From a bacterium (GTDB lineage Bacteria; Zhuqueibacterota; QNDG01; DSAB01): a DNA stretch of 64,000 bases. The first letter of the stretch is position 1. The number at the start of each line of letters is the position of its first letter. The notes under the pieces were generated by a model that saw nothing but the letters and a program-made list of their open reading frames with translations, was not told where the DNA came from and made no database searches. The position numbers and the translations under genes were made by a program. Of the stretch, positions 41,163 to 51,388 are shown piece after piece. The stretch covers positions 1 to 64,000 of the forward strand of contig JAFGDT010000115.1 in assembly GCA_016931965.1 (NCBI GenBank), in the 5' to 3' direction.

Positions 41163-42739
41163 TGGCTGAAAAATATATTGTTGCTCATGATATGGGTACC
41201 AGTGGGAACAAGGCCGTCCTTTTTACGATCTACGGAAATATGGTGAGCACTGCCCATGAATACTATCCCATGTTTCATCCACATCCCGGATATGCTGAAC
41301 AGAATCCGAATGATTGGCTCGATGCCGTGTGTAAAACAACACGCGCTGTACTCGAAAAAAGAAAAATACATCCTGAAGATGTAGCCGGTATCACATTCTC
41401 ATCTTGCACACAGACACTGGTTCCTGTCTCAAAGGACGGAACACCATTAAGAAGGGCAATCAGCTGGCTGGATGGCCGAAGCGCAGAGATCATGCGTCGA
41501 AAATTATGGACACCGCCAAGAATCATGAGATACAACATATTCAAATTGCTCAAATTTCTGACCATTACCGGAGGCAGTCCGGGTCACACGGGCAAAGATC
41601 AAATCGGAAAAATTTTGTGGATGCATGAACATGAACCAGATCTTTTTGAAAAAACATACAAATTCATTGACGCAAAAGATTTCATTCTTTACCATTTGAC
41701 AGGAAACATGGTAACATCCGTGGATCTGGCTGTGATCTGGTGGTTTCTGGATACCCGAAAGAATCGAAACCAATGGCATCCCAAGCTCTGCAAACTCGCA
41801 GGCATCACAACCGAAAAATTAGCCGAAGTTCGCGAGAGTGCGGAAGTCATCGGACAGCTCACTCCCGAAATGGCCAAAAGAACTGGGTTGCTTCCTGGAA
41901 CTCCTGTCATCAACGGGGCCGGTGATTTAAGTGCAGAAGCACTCGGTTCCGGAGCGATCGGAGAAGGCGAGCTCCACATCAGTCTGGGAACCAGTGGATG
42001 GGTGGCCGGCCATTTTACAAAACGGAAAATTGACTTGGCCCATTACACAGGATGCATCGGCAGCGCTTATCCCCAAAAATATTATCTGGGGATGGCGCAT
42101 CAGGAAACGGCTGCTATCTGTCTGGAATGGCTGAAAAACAAGGTGCTCTACCATGAAGAGCAGTTGAAAGAGGAACATCATGTCCCTGACATCTATAAAA
42201 TATTGGATCAACTGGCTGAAAAGGCAGGACCCGGAGCCGGAGGATTGATGTTTACACCCTGGATGTATGGTGAACGGTGTCCCTTGGATGACGATTTTGT
42301 CCGAGCAGGCTTGTTCAACATCGGGCTGAACCATTCACGCGAGCACATTATCCGCGCTGTTTTTGAAGGGATTTCCTTCAACACGCGATGGGCCATGGAA
42401 ACACTGGAGAATCTTTTTTCTAAAGTTGTCTCCCTAAATATCATTGGCGGTGGTGCACAGAGCGATGTCTGGTGCCAGATCATTGCGGACATTTCAAATC
42501 GGGTAATCAACCGTGTTGCGGATCCCCAGCAGGCCGGTGCAAGGGGTGTGGCCCTGTTGGCAAGCATGACACTGGGATATATTGATTCATATGAAGATAT
42601 TAAAAAATATATCAAAATAGATCAGACCTTTACACCCAATCCGGAAAATCGTCAGCTCTACGACAAACTGTTTAAGGAATTCAAGAACATCTACAAACAA
42701 AACAAAAGATGGTATGCACGGATGAATCGACAAGCATAA
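41163..42739 (+). CDS. FGGY-family carbohydrate kinase (xylulokinase-like)
   Basis: YIVAHDMGTSGNKAVLF; YAEQNPNDWLDAV; ISWLDGRS; GAGDLSAEALGSGAIGEGELHISLGTSGW. ATG at 41163 preferred over ORF-track 41063. Confidence 0.9.
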
Positions 42740-42769
42740 TAAGATTTTCAGACCAGAAAAAGGAAATCG

Positions 42770-43642
42770 ATGCCAATAAAATCCAACGACATATCAGATT
42801 GTATCCATCCCGAAGCAACCTATGAAATCAAAATAATCTCTGTATCCGATAATGTCTCATTGAGGGTCATTCAACTGTCGCCTGCCATGGACCGAGGACA
42901 GCCGGTTGTTGTCTTTATTGCCGGCTGGATCTCTTTAATCTCAGCGTGGAAAAATGTGCTCAAAGAAATAACAAAAGATCACACGGTCTATTATGTGGAG
43001 ACAAGAGAAAAAATATCTTCCCAAGTCCAAGGAAAAACAACGTACAGCATCGAGGCGATTGGCCGGGATATCGTCCATTTAACCTCTCAACTCAATCTTA
43101 AGGAGAGGAAGTACATTCTATTCGGAAGTTCCCTGGGAGCTACGGCGATTCTCGATTGCTGTCGATCTCTAACGATGGCTCCTTTATGTCTTATACTCGT
43201 AGGACCCAACGCCCACTTCCGCGTTCCCAAAATCGGTATGGTTGTGGTCAGAATCTTCCCACCGAGATTATACCTTTTGTTGAAGCCTTATATTAAATGG
43301 TATCTCAAGACATTTCGTCTTGATATCAAAAGCGATTACGCCCAGTACGAAAAATATGGCCGTTATCTCGATTCAGCCGATCCCTGGAAATTGAAAAAAG
43401 CCGCCCTTGCTTTTTCAAAATATACGGTCTGGGAGGTACTGAAAACAATCAAATATCCAACCCTGATTATCGGCGCATCAAAGGATATCTTACACGAACC
43501 CGCCAATCTTCAGCAGATGGTTCAAACCATGGCAAATGCAACATATGTGGATCTGGAAACCAACAAACGCACACACAGTGAGGAAGTGGTTAAGGTGACA
43601 AAAAGGTATATTCACCATGTTCAAGAGATGAATAGGAAGTGA
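42770..43642 (+). CDS. Alpha/beta hydrolase fold protein
   Basis: VVFIAGWISLISAW; ILFGSSLGATAILDC (GxSxG); LIIGASKDILHEP. Confidence 0.8.
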   Translation: MPIKSNDISDCIHPEATYEIKIISVSDNVSLRVIQLSPAMDRGQPVVVFIAGWISLISAWKNVLKEITKDHTVYYVETREKISSQVQGKTTYSIEAIGRDIVHLTSQLNLKERKYILFGSSLGATAILDCCRSLTMAPLCLILVGPNAHFRVPKIGMVVVRIFPPRLYLLLKPYIKWYLKTFRLDIKSDYAQYEKYGRYLDSADPWKLKKAALAFSKYTVWEVLKTIKYPTLIIGASKDILHEPANLQQMVQTMANATYVDLETNKRTHSEEVVKVTKRYIHHVQEMNRK

Positions 43643-43690
43643 ATTTGCTTCCCCCCGCACTGATTCTCTTAAACATCTTATAATTTGCTC

Positions 43691-43719
43691 TTGATTTTTA
43701 CATTAAAAACATATATAAT
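43691..43719 (+). promoter_or_regulatory. Sigma70-type promoter for nnr
   Basis: TTGATT-N17-TATAAT. Confidence 0.55.
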
Positions 43720-43774
43720 TTGATGATTAAAATACACCATCATGAATCATCTCCCATCACCAAAGGAGCAAGTC

Positions 43775-45349
43775 ATGAAAATCACCCGTGTAGAAGAAAT
43801 GAGAAAATGTGATGCAGCCGCCATCACAAAATATGGGATCACCGATGAACTTCTCATGGAGAATGCAGGACTGGCTTCATCTCGGGTGATATCTCAGGAA
43901 TTCGGCATCCAAAATCACCGTTTTCTCATACTCTGCGGTATTGGAAACAACGGTGGAGACGGCCTGGTCGTGGCGCGTCAAATACATTCAATGGGAGGAC
44001 AGGTAACCATTTTTCTTTTCGGAGATCCCAAGAACTTTAAAGGAGCAGCAAAAAAGAATTTTGAAATCGTATCCAAATTGCCAATAAACCTGAGACAGAT
44101 CAAATCTGTTAGACCTTTGAAAACCGAAATACTCCTCCACGATGCGGTGGTTGATGCTCTCTTTGGGACCGGATTGACAAGAAATGTAGAGTCCATTTAC
44201 AAGGAAGCCATTGAACTGGTGAACAGTTCAAGTAAAACTGTCTTCAGCCTGGACATTCCATCCGGTATCAACGGTAATTCGGGACAGGTTATGGGAACTG
44301 CTGTCCGAGCCGATTTTACCATCACATTCGGTTTGCCGAAAGTGGGTAACATCCTTTATCCGGGTTATGTGTATTGTGGTAAGTTATTCGTATCCCACAT
44401 CTCTTTCCCCCTGTCCCTTTATACCCAGAATTCACTTAAAATAGCAATCAACCAGCCAAATCAACTGCCACCAAGAGATGCGAATGGCCACAAAGGGAGC
44501 TTTGGGGATGTACTTTTCATTGCAGGTGCATTGAACTACTTCGGAGCCCCCTACTTTTCCGCACTCTCTTTTCTGAAAGCGGGAGGCGGATACGCCAGAC
44601 TCGCATCGCCTGCATCCATGACGCCATTTATCGCCAACAAAGGCAGTGAAATTGTATTTGTTCCTCTGAAGGAGACAAGCTCATTCTGCATTGCCTTTGA
44701 GAATTTGAATACACTCATGACCCTTTCCGAAAAATGCGACATGGTCGTATTGGGACCGGGCTTGTCATTGAATGAAGAAACCCAGGGATTGGTCATTCAA
44801 TTGGCAAAGAAAATCGAAAAGCCCCTCCTCGTTGATGGTGATGGGCTGACGGCACTTTCACAGGACATGGATATCATCACAAAAAGAAAACATCCAACGA
44901 TACTGACACCCCATTTGGGAGAAATGTCGAGAATGACCGGGAAAAGCATTCAAGAGATCGGAGAGGATAAACTATCGATCCTGCAAATTGAGGCGAAAAA
45001 ACGCAATGCCATCATTGCATTGAAAGGGGCACATTCAATGATTGGGTACCCGGATGGCAGTGTATTCATCAACATGAGCGGCAATTCCGGCATGGCCACT
45101 GCAGGTTCGGGCGATGTACTCACAGGAACGATTGCGGCCATGCTTGGATTGGGATTGCCTTTGGAAGAAAGTGTTCGAACAGGTGTTTTTCTGCATGGAT
45201 TTTCCGGAGATCTGGCTGCACAGGAAAATGGCGAAGACGGGATGACGGCCCAGGATATACTCGATTATCTCCCCTATGCCGTAAAACAATACAGGGATGA
45301 ATATCACGAGATTATTGCGAATGATTACCACAGTATTTACTCAGTGTAA
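43775..45349 (+). CDS. nnr: Bifunctional NAD(P)H-hydrate epimerase / ADP-dependent dehydratase
   Basis: LCGIGNNGGDGLVVARQ YjeF N-domain; NMSGNSGMATAGSGDVLTGTIAAMLGLG carbohydrate-kinase-like domain. Confidence 0.95.
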   Translation: MKITRVEEMRKCDAAAITKYGITDELLMENAGLASSRVISQEFGIQNHRFLILCGIGNNGGDGLVVARQIHSMGGQVTIFLFGDPKNFKGAAKKNFEIVSKLPINLRQIKSVRPLKTEILLHDAVVDALFGTGLTRNVESIYKEAIELVNSSSKTVFSLDIPSGINGNSGQVMGTAVRADFTITFGLPKVGNILYPGYVYCGKLFVSHISFPLSLYTQNSLKIAINQPNQLPPRDANGHKGSFGDVLFIAGALNYFGAPYFSALSFLKAGGGYARLASPASMTPFIANKGSEIVFVPLKETSSFCIAFENLNTLMTLSEKCDMVVLGPGLSLNEETQGLVIQLAKKIEKPLLVDGDGLTALSQDMDIITKRKHPTILTPHLGEMSRMTGKSIQEIGEDKLSILQIEAKKRNAIIALKGAHSMIGYPDGSVFINMSGNSGMATAGSGDVLTGTIAAMLGLGLPLEESVRTGVFLHGFSGDLAAQENGEDGMTAQDILDYLPYAVKQYRDEYHEIIANDYHSIYSV

Positions 45350-45383
45350 AATCCTTTTTTAAAAAAACCATTCAGATATTCAG

Positions 45384-46283
45384 ATGGATATAAACAGTAT
45401 CATCAAGACCTGGTTTCTTCAGGTTCGCGGACCCTTTCTGATTTTATCTGTTGTTCTTGTACTCCTGGGGATGGCATTGGCATACCAAAGTGGTGTAATT
45501 CATTGGATGCATGGTACTCTCCTCATGATCGGTGTTCTTATGACCCACATATCGGTCAACCTTTTTAACGAGTACTCCGATTTCAAGACAAAAATTGATA
45601 CATTTACCCATCGCACACCCTTCAGCGGCGGAAGTGGACTGCTGCAGGCCGGAAACACCTCACCTAAAGCGGTTTTGATGACAGCCTATATCATGTTTTT
45701 TCTCTCAGCCGTGATCGGATTCTATTTCATATGGGTGAGCGGTTGGATGATCGCCATTTTCATGATCATCGGGGGACTGTCTATACGATTTTATACATCT
45801 CATTTGGCCAAATGGCTGCTGGGGGAGTTTTTTGCGGGTCTGGCACTGGGAACGTTTGTGGTTTTGGGTGTTTACTATGCCCTGACCGGTTATCTTACAT
45901 TGAATGCGGTCTTGATTTCCATTCCACCAGGAATATTGACTTTTCTGCTTCTCTTTCTGAATGAATTCCCGGATGCGGAGGCCGATCAAAAAGGTGGACG
46001 GCACCACCTGGTCATCCACTTCGGAAAGAAAAAAGCCTCTCGTATTTATATAGGTGCCATGCTCCTTGTTTATGTCATTATCCTCGCCGCGCCCTTTATC
46101 TGTGCTATTCCTTTTTTAGTATGGATTGCATTGCTGACATCGCCTCTGGCTGTAAAATCAATAAGCATCGTTGTAAAACATGTTGATGATACACCCCAAT
46201 TGATCCCTGCCCTGGGAATGAATGTGGGTGTTGTGATCCTGACCGACCTTTTGCTTGCTGCAGGTTACTTTCTATCCGCATGA
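45384..46283 (+). CDS. UbiA-family prenyltransferase (MenA-like)
   Basis: NLFNEYSDFKTKIDTFTHRTPFSGGSGLLQAG; LLFLNEFPDAEADQKGGRHHLVIHFGKKKA; multi-TM. Confidence 0.88.
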   Translation: MDINSIIKTWFLQVRGPFLILSVVLVLLGMALAYQSGVIHWMHGTLLMIGVLMTHISVNLFNEYSDFKTKIDTFTHRTPFSGGSGLLQAGNTSPKAVLMTAYIMFFLSAVIGFYFIWVSGWMIAIFMIIGGLSIRFYTSHLAKWLLGEFFAGLALGTFVVLGVYYALTGYLTLNAVLISIPPGILTFLLLFLNEFPDAEADQKGGRHHLVIHFGKKKASRIYIGAMLLVYVIILAAPFICAIPFLVWIALLTSPLAVKSISIVVKHVDDTPQLIPALGMNVGVVILTDLLLAAGYFLSA

Positions 46284-46726
46284 TGATGATCTTTTTGATC
46301 CGATAGAGCTGACCTACGAAGAAACCCGATCCACAACCATCCGAAAAAGCAACCCACCACATAATAGGGAAAATCCCACCACGAAAATGAGGTACCGATC
46401 AAAGTACGGCCAATAAATGTGGAACGGATTGTTTCAAGAAAGGGTGGATGAGCCAACTGAAACCATTCAAGAAACGAAGTGACTCCAAGTACCCAAAGAG
46501 CAACTTTGAAACGAGAAACCTGCGGCCAGATCAAAACGACAACAAGACACCAGAATAGTTCATACAGCATCCCCCCCGCATAATCGTTGAACCACCATGC
46601 AGCTGGTCCATTATAAAATTTGGATGCAAATCCAATTGGAGTGAGTACCAATAAGGAGATCACTATTTTTATACGAATGGCTCTGGTATTGATCAAAGCT
46701 TGACTCACAAAAAAATGCAGAATCAT
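46265..46726 (-). CDS. DUF2809 family membrane protein
   Basis: GPAAWWFNDYAGGMLYELFWCLVV; SFLEWFQLAHPPFLETIRSTFIGRTLIGTSFSWWDFPYYVVGC. Confidence 0.85.
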   Translation of the reverse strand: MILHFFVSQALINTRAIRIKIVISLLVLTPIGFASKFYNGPAAWWFNDYAGGMLYELFWCLVVVLIWPQVSRFKVALWVLGVTSFLEWFQLAHPPFLETIRSTFIGRTLIGTSFSWWDFPYYVVGCFFGWLWIGFLRRSALSDQKDHHHADRK

Positions 46727-46745
46727 TTTCCTGAAAGATCAAGTG

Positions 46746-46762
46746 AAATGATTATCATCATT
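46746..46762. promoter_or_regulatory. Possible Fur-box-like palindrome
   Basis: aaatgattatcatcatt contains AATGATTATCATCATT, partial match to GATAATGATAATCATTATC. Confidence 0.25.
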
Positions 46763-46780
46763 CGATCGAACGGCGTTTAT

Positions 46781-46805
46781 CATTCCTGCGGAAGCAGGAA
46801 TCCAG
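46781..46805. repeat. Intergenic palindromic repeat
   Basis: cATTCCTGCggaaGCAGGAATccag: inverted repeat resembling the widespread CATTCCCGCgaaaGCGGGAATCCAG type. Confidence 0.6.
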
Positions 46806-46830
46806 TTTTTATAAATCAACTAAAGAAGAA

Positions 46831-46858
46831 CGTCATCCTGGGCGGAGTCGAGGGATGA
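46831..46858. repeat. Intergenic repeat of the CGTCATCCTGAGCGGAGTCGAAGGATG type
   Basis: cgtcatcctgggcggagtcgagggatga, close to a commonly seen intergenic repeat in many bacterial genomes. Confidence 0.55.
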
Positions 46859-46994
46859 AGAAAGCAAAACGCCAACACAGATTGGTCGGGATATTTATCC
46901 CCGACGTCATTTTGAATAGAAACATTCATCCCTGGAAAACAAACAGTAATCCAATTTTAAGATGAATATCCTGACCAACCTAAATGGGTCTCAA

Positions 46995-47579
46995 TCAAAA
47001 ACTGCCGAATTTCAGAATCACCAGACCGGAAGGACCACTGACATCCGAAGAGGCGATTCCAGGCAGATCCACTCCCATAGCCAGCCGATAACTGACACCC
47101 AGTCCTATGCGAAACCACTGGCTGACGTTCATATCGACATTGAAACTCGGTTCAAACATGAAAATATTATCCGTTTCGACAGCCTCATTGGGATTGTGCT
47201 CCTTGAGTTTGACATAGCCGCTGCCGATCATTACATGAACCGTCCAGTGAATCAGCTTGTCGGATTCATGGATGTACTCCATTTCAAATCCACCATAACC
47301 CACATTCAAATACAACGGTTTCCCCTCCGTGCTGAACTGATCCGTTTCGACATCCAGAAGCTGACTGTATCCCCCACCACCAATAACGAATGTGTGATTG
47401 ATAATCCATCCGCCCCTTCCTCCTGAAAACAGACCCAAATGACCATTCACCAATCCAACCTTCCAGACCGGCCCTCCATACCCACCGCTGTGAAAACCAC
47501 CATCAATAAGTGTTTCTTCCTGCGCCAGCAACGGCATTGAAATAAAAATATAAAACAATATAACGAAACATCTCTTCAT
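46995..47579 (-). CDS. Putative outer-membrane beta-barrel protein
   Basis: Signal peptide MKRCFVILFYIFISMPLLAQ; alternating beta-strand pattern; C-terminal aromatic residue (FGSF). Confidence 0.6.
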   Translation of the reverse strand: MKRCFVILFYIFISMPLLAQEETLIDGGFHSGGYGGPVWKVGLVNGHLGLFSGGRGGWIINHTFVIGGGGYSQLLDVETDQFSTEGKPLYLNVGYGGFEMEYIHESDKLIHWTVHVMIGSGYVKLKEHNPNEAVETDNIFMFEPSFNVDMNVSQWFRIGLGVSYRLAMGVDLPGIASSDVSGPSGLVILKFGSF

Positions 47580-47635
47580 GATTTGACCTCCTCCGTATAA
47601 TGAAAAAATCTCCGCTGATCGAATCGACGGTTGGT

Positions 47636-47974
47636 TTATCGCAAATGTCTGACGGCTTGTTTGAGTGAATCAAAATGATCAAATAGGGTGTTGATTTTGG
47701 AAACATTCATAATCTTCATTACGCGATCGGGTGTTTTGGCCATTCCAATCCGACCATTGACATCCTGAACAGCTTTGTAACAGGCCATCAGCATACCAAG
47801 ACCATGACTGTTCATCCACTTGACTCGAGACATGTCCAGAACAAATCGATGAATCCCTTCTGAAACCAATGCTTTTAACTGATCGTGGATCTCCCTGGTT
47901 TCCTCGTCTCCGCTGAGTACACCCCTGATTTTAATAATGGCCACTTGATCAATGATCTTAACCTTACAAGCCAT
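47636..47974 (-). CDS. STAS-domain protein (anti-sigma factor antagonist type)
   Basis: VAIIKIRGVLSGDEETREIHDQLKALVSEGIHRFVLDMSRVKWMNSHGLGMLMACYKAV. Confidence 0.88.
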   Translation of the reverse strand: MACKVKIIDQVAIIKIRGVLSGDEETREIHDQLKALVSEGIHRFVLDMSRVKWMNSHGLGMLMACYKAVQDVNGRIGMAKTPDRVMKIMNVSKINTLFDHFDSLKQAVRHLR

Positions 47975-48193
47975 CCACTTTTCTCCATTGAAGATTGAAC
48001 GAACGCATATTATTTATGAAATACTTTTTTAAATGTCAAGCTGTAAATCAAAGGACGGACAACCTTTCTTGATCCAATTGAATATTTAATTTTATTTTTT
48101 TCATATTATTTTTTTGTTGATTGTATTGGGCAGTTTTATTATTTTGAAAATGATTACACAGGACAATATCATCAAGGTGAAAGGAATCAACCT

Positions 48194-48985
48194 ATGTCGA
48201 TTGATTTGAGCAAACTCGAAAAACTGGCGGAAGGCAAAACCAAAATCATCTATAAAAATCCTGATGACGTGAAAACCGTATTTATGGTTTTCAAGGACGA
48301 CATCACAGCCGGAGACGGCGTGAAACACGACATCATCGAAGGCAAAGCCGTTGTGGACTGGCAAACCAACCGTGATATTTTTGAATATCTCAACCGTCAA
48401 GGTGTCAAAACCCACTACATCGAAAGCCCTCAAGAAAAAGTATCCCTGGTGAAAAAACTGGATCGAAAAATCAACTTGGAAGTGGTGACACGCAGGGTTG
48501 CTGCCGGATCGATCTTAAAATGGGGAAACGAAGAAGAAGGGAAACGATACGATCCCCCGATTACACAGTTTCATTACAAAGACGATCCGCTGCACGATCC
48601 CATGCTCGACCAGACCTATGTGGATTACATCATCAAAGCAAAGTCCGGAACCGAGTATGCCAAAATGGTTCAAATGAACGAGAAAGTACTGATTCAGTTG
48701 GAGAAAGCCTTTTCCCGGTTTGACATCCAATTGATCGATATGAAGTTGGAATACGGCATCATTGAAGATGACGTCTATGTGATCGATGAAATTACCGGAG
48801 GATCTTTCCGGTTATGGCCTTATGCCCATAAAAATCCGCATCTCAATCAGCCCAATGTTATCAAGGAGCTCAATCCCGAAGACAGGCTGGATAAAGACAC
48901 CTACCGCATGGGTGGGGACCTGGGTATGGTGCAATCGAAATTTGGAGAAATCGCCAAGATCACAGCCCAATTTAAAAATATCTAA
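48194..48985 (+). CDS. purC: Phosphoribosylaminoimidazole-succinocarboxamide synthase
   Basis: LAEGKTKIIYKNPDD; DDITAGDGVKHDIIEGKA; VYVIDEITGGSFRLWP. Confidence 0.95.
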   Translation: MSIDLSKLEKLAEGKTKIIYKNPDDVKTVFMVFKDDITAGDGVKHDIIEGKAVVDWQTNRDIFEYLNRQGVKTHYIESPQEKVSLVKKLDRKINLEVVTRRVAAGSILKWGNEEEGKRYDPPITQFHYKDDPLHDPMLDQTYVDYIIKAKSGTEYAKMVQMNEKVLIQLEKAFSRFDIQLIDMKLEYGIIEDDVYVIDEITGGSFRLWPYAHKNPHLNQPNVIKELNPEDRLDKDTYRMGGDLGMVQSKFGEIAKITAQFKNI

Positions 48986-48991
48986 AACAGA

Positions 48992-49909
48992 CTAAGAGTC
49001 ATTCGTCTCACCATTTTCAACAGGTCTGGCAATCTTCGACAGCTCGGGAAACCGGGTGAGCAGGGTTGCCGGCATCTCGAGTTCTTCCTCACCTAAAACA
49101 GCTTTCAGCTGAAGTGCATTGGCCACTGCCTGTCCCCATGGGTGATTGTTTTGGATCACATAGGTTTCCCCTGATCCCTCGGATACAGTCTTCACATTTT
49201 TAGCGATTTCTTCGATCTCCTTCTCAGAGTAGTAATAATCGTATCGATCACCAGGGGATTTTTTACTGGTTTCATCGGTTTCCTTTTTCTGAAACCAGGA
49301 TTCATAATTTCTGCCGTGCATCCGTACATAACCAACCTTTCCGGTCCGAACCGGTTTAAAGCCGATTGATTCTCCAATGACAGGTTGATCGATTGCTGCC
49401 AACCCAACATTTTCTTTATCAAGGAATTCGTAAGTCGTATCGACATCCCAGCTGCCGTGGCGCAACTCAAAAACCAGAGGATAATGATGAAATGTTCCAA
49501 TCAGATTGGACAGCCATTTCCGATTCTCTTCATCATTTCTAAAACTCCAAGGGAACTGACAGAGCAGAGCGCCCAATTTATCAGCCTCTGCCAGAGGATC
49601 CGTGCCGTTGGTGACCTGTTTTACCTCTTCGGCGGTGAACACATTTCGATCATGCGTAAAACGCTGCCAGAGCTTGGCCGTGAACTTGAAGTTCGGATTA
49701 TGAGCCACTTTTCTGACCCAGGCCGAGGCCATAAATGAATTCGGCGGCCTGTAAAATGTGGAGTTGATTTCGGCTGTATCAAAAAATCGGGCCAAATAAT
49801 CGAGTTCCTTGAAACATTTGTCTGGTTTTCCAGGATAGACAGTGCCGTACCAATCTTTGTAGTTCCAGCCGGCTGTACCGACTCGAACGATTCCCTGATT
49901 GACTGACAA
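48992..49909 (-). CDS. DUF72 domain protein
   Basis: VRVGTAGWNYKDWYGTVYPGK; FDTAEINSTFYRPP; GALLCQFPWSFRN; YVRMHGRN. Confidence 0.92.
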   Translation of the reverse strand: MSVNQGIVRVGTAGWNYKDWYGTVYPGKPDKCFKELDYLARFFDTAEINSTFYRPPNSFMASAWVRKVAHNPNFKFTAKLWQRFTHDRNVFTAEEVKQVTNGTDPLAEADKLGALLCQFPWSFRNDEENRKWLSNLIGTFHHYPLVFELRHGSWDVDTTYEFLDKENVGLAAIDQPVIGESIGFKPVRTGKVGYVRMHGRNYESWFQKKETDETSKKSPGDRYDYYYSEKEIEEIAKNVKTVSEGSGETYVIQNNHPWGQAVANALQLKAVLGEEELEMPATLLTRFPELSKIARPVENGETNDS

Positions 49910-49957
49910 TGGATCGATCTCCCTTTTAACAAAATCAATCTTGATAGAAATAAATCA

Positions 49958-51214
49958 TTACGAGACGGCCTGCATCAGTATCCCGCAAATCCAGGCACAG
50001 TAGGTACCGAGCACATAACCCAATACGGCTAACAATACACCAACCGGTGCAAGGGCTGGATGAAACGCCGAAGCCATAATGGGCGCGGAAGCGGCTCCTC
50101 CAATATTGGCTTCACTGCCCACAGCCACAAAGAAAAAGGGTGCCTTAATGGCCTTCCCCACTATTAAAAGAAGCATCACATGAAAGAGCATCCAAACAAG
50201 GCCCACAAGAAAAAGCTGAGGATTTTTAAAAATCGCCATAATGTCCATTCTCATCCCGATACTCGCAACCAGAATATAGAGCAGCAGACTGCCGTACCGC
50301 GAGGCACCAACACCCTCAAGCTCCCTTGCTCCTGTAAATGAAAGCAACACACCGCCTGTCGTGGCAATAATGATAATCCAGAAAAACGGTGAAGTGAGGC
50401 TGTACTTTCCCAGAGACGGCGCATGCTCTGTAATCCACGGTGCGATCAAATCTGAACCGAAATGAGCAATGGCCGTCATCCCGAAACCCACTGCCATCAC
50501 AGTCATGACATCGGTAAGACTCGGGATGCGTGAGAGACTCATCCTGTAATCATCGATTTTTCGACGCAAACTCTCAATGGCCGATGTGTCTGATTTCAGC
50601 CAACCGTCAAGTCGTTCCGTAATACCGGCACCGTACAAAAGAAAGGCCATCCATAAACTGCCCACGATAACATCAACAGTGATCATCGAAGCAAAGAGAT
50701 TATCACTCACATTAAAAACCTCTTTCATCGCCGCCTGATTGGCTCCACCTCCAATCCAGCTCCCCGCTACTGTTGTGAGCCCCCGCCATACCGCATCCGG
50801 ACCGCTACCACCCACAGCACCTGGGGCAATAGCTGAAAAAATAAGGATTGTGATGGGTCCTCCGAAAATAATACCGACAGTACCTGTTAGAAACATAATC
50901 AATGCCTTAGGTCCAAGGCTTAAAATCCCTTTCAGATCAATACTCAGTGTGAGAAGCACCAAACTCGTAGGCAACAAATATCGGGAAGAAACAAAATAGA
51001 GATTGGATTCTTCACCGGATATCACACCCAAAGAATTCAGAACAGAAGGGATAAAATAACAGAGGAGCAGAGCCGGAACACAGGTGTAGAATTTTTTCCA
51101 GAAGGGTTTGGCACTGTGGGAAGTTCTGAAAACAAAAGCCAAAATAATCAATAAAATACCGAGAACAACGGCGTCATTCATAAAAAGAGGTGGATTCAAT
51201 CGGACACCTTTCAA
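49958..51214 (-). CDS. DUF819 family membrane protein
   Basis: Multi-TM; GSWIGGGANQAAMKEVFNVSDNLFASMITVDVIVG; GSEANIGGAASAPIMASAFHPALAPVGVLLAVLGYVLGTYCA. Confidence 0.9.
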   Translation of the reverse strand: MKGVRLNPPLFMNDAVVLGILLIILAFVFRTSHSAKPFWKKFYTCVPALLLCYFIPSVLNSLGVISGEESNLYFVSSRYLLPTSLVLLTLSIDLKGILSLGPKALIMFLTGTVGIIFGGPITILIFSAIAPGAVGGSGPDAVWRGLTTVAGSWIGGGANQAAMKEVFNVSDNLFASMITVDVIVGSLWMAFLLYGAGITERLDGWLKSDTSAIESLRRKIDDYRMSLSRIPSLTDVMTVMAVGFGMTAIAHFGSDLIAPWITEHAPSLGKYSLTSPFFWIIIIATTGGVLLSFTGARELEGVGASRYGSLLLYILVASIGMRMDIMAIFKNPQLFLVGLVWMLFHVMLLLIVGKAIKAPFFFVAVGSEANIGGAASAPIMASAFHPALAPVGVLLAVLGYVLGTYCAWICGILMQAVS

Positions 51215-51282
51215 GTTTGTCTACACGTGTTGGATAATCTTGATCCTTAATATACTATTTTAAAACATAAAATTAAACGGAA

Positions 51283-51312
51283 AAAGGGCGAGAGATAAAA
51301 ATCTCTGCCCTT
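51283..51312 (-). terminator. Intrinsic terminator downstream of dnaK
   Basis: aagggcgagagat-aaaa-atctctgccctt stem (one bulge) with T-run on the - strand. Confidence 0.75.
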
Positions 51313-51388
51313 ATCATTATCCATCACCATGAGATCATTGTGATACTTAAGGTGATACATTCAATTTAAATAATCATGAAGTTGCCAA

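Noticed and set aside
46962-47426. 154-aa + ORF opposite the outer-membrane protein gene
   Set aside because: The - frame has a signal peptide and beta-barrel pattern; the + frame has neither.
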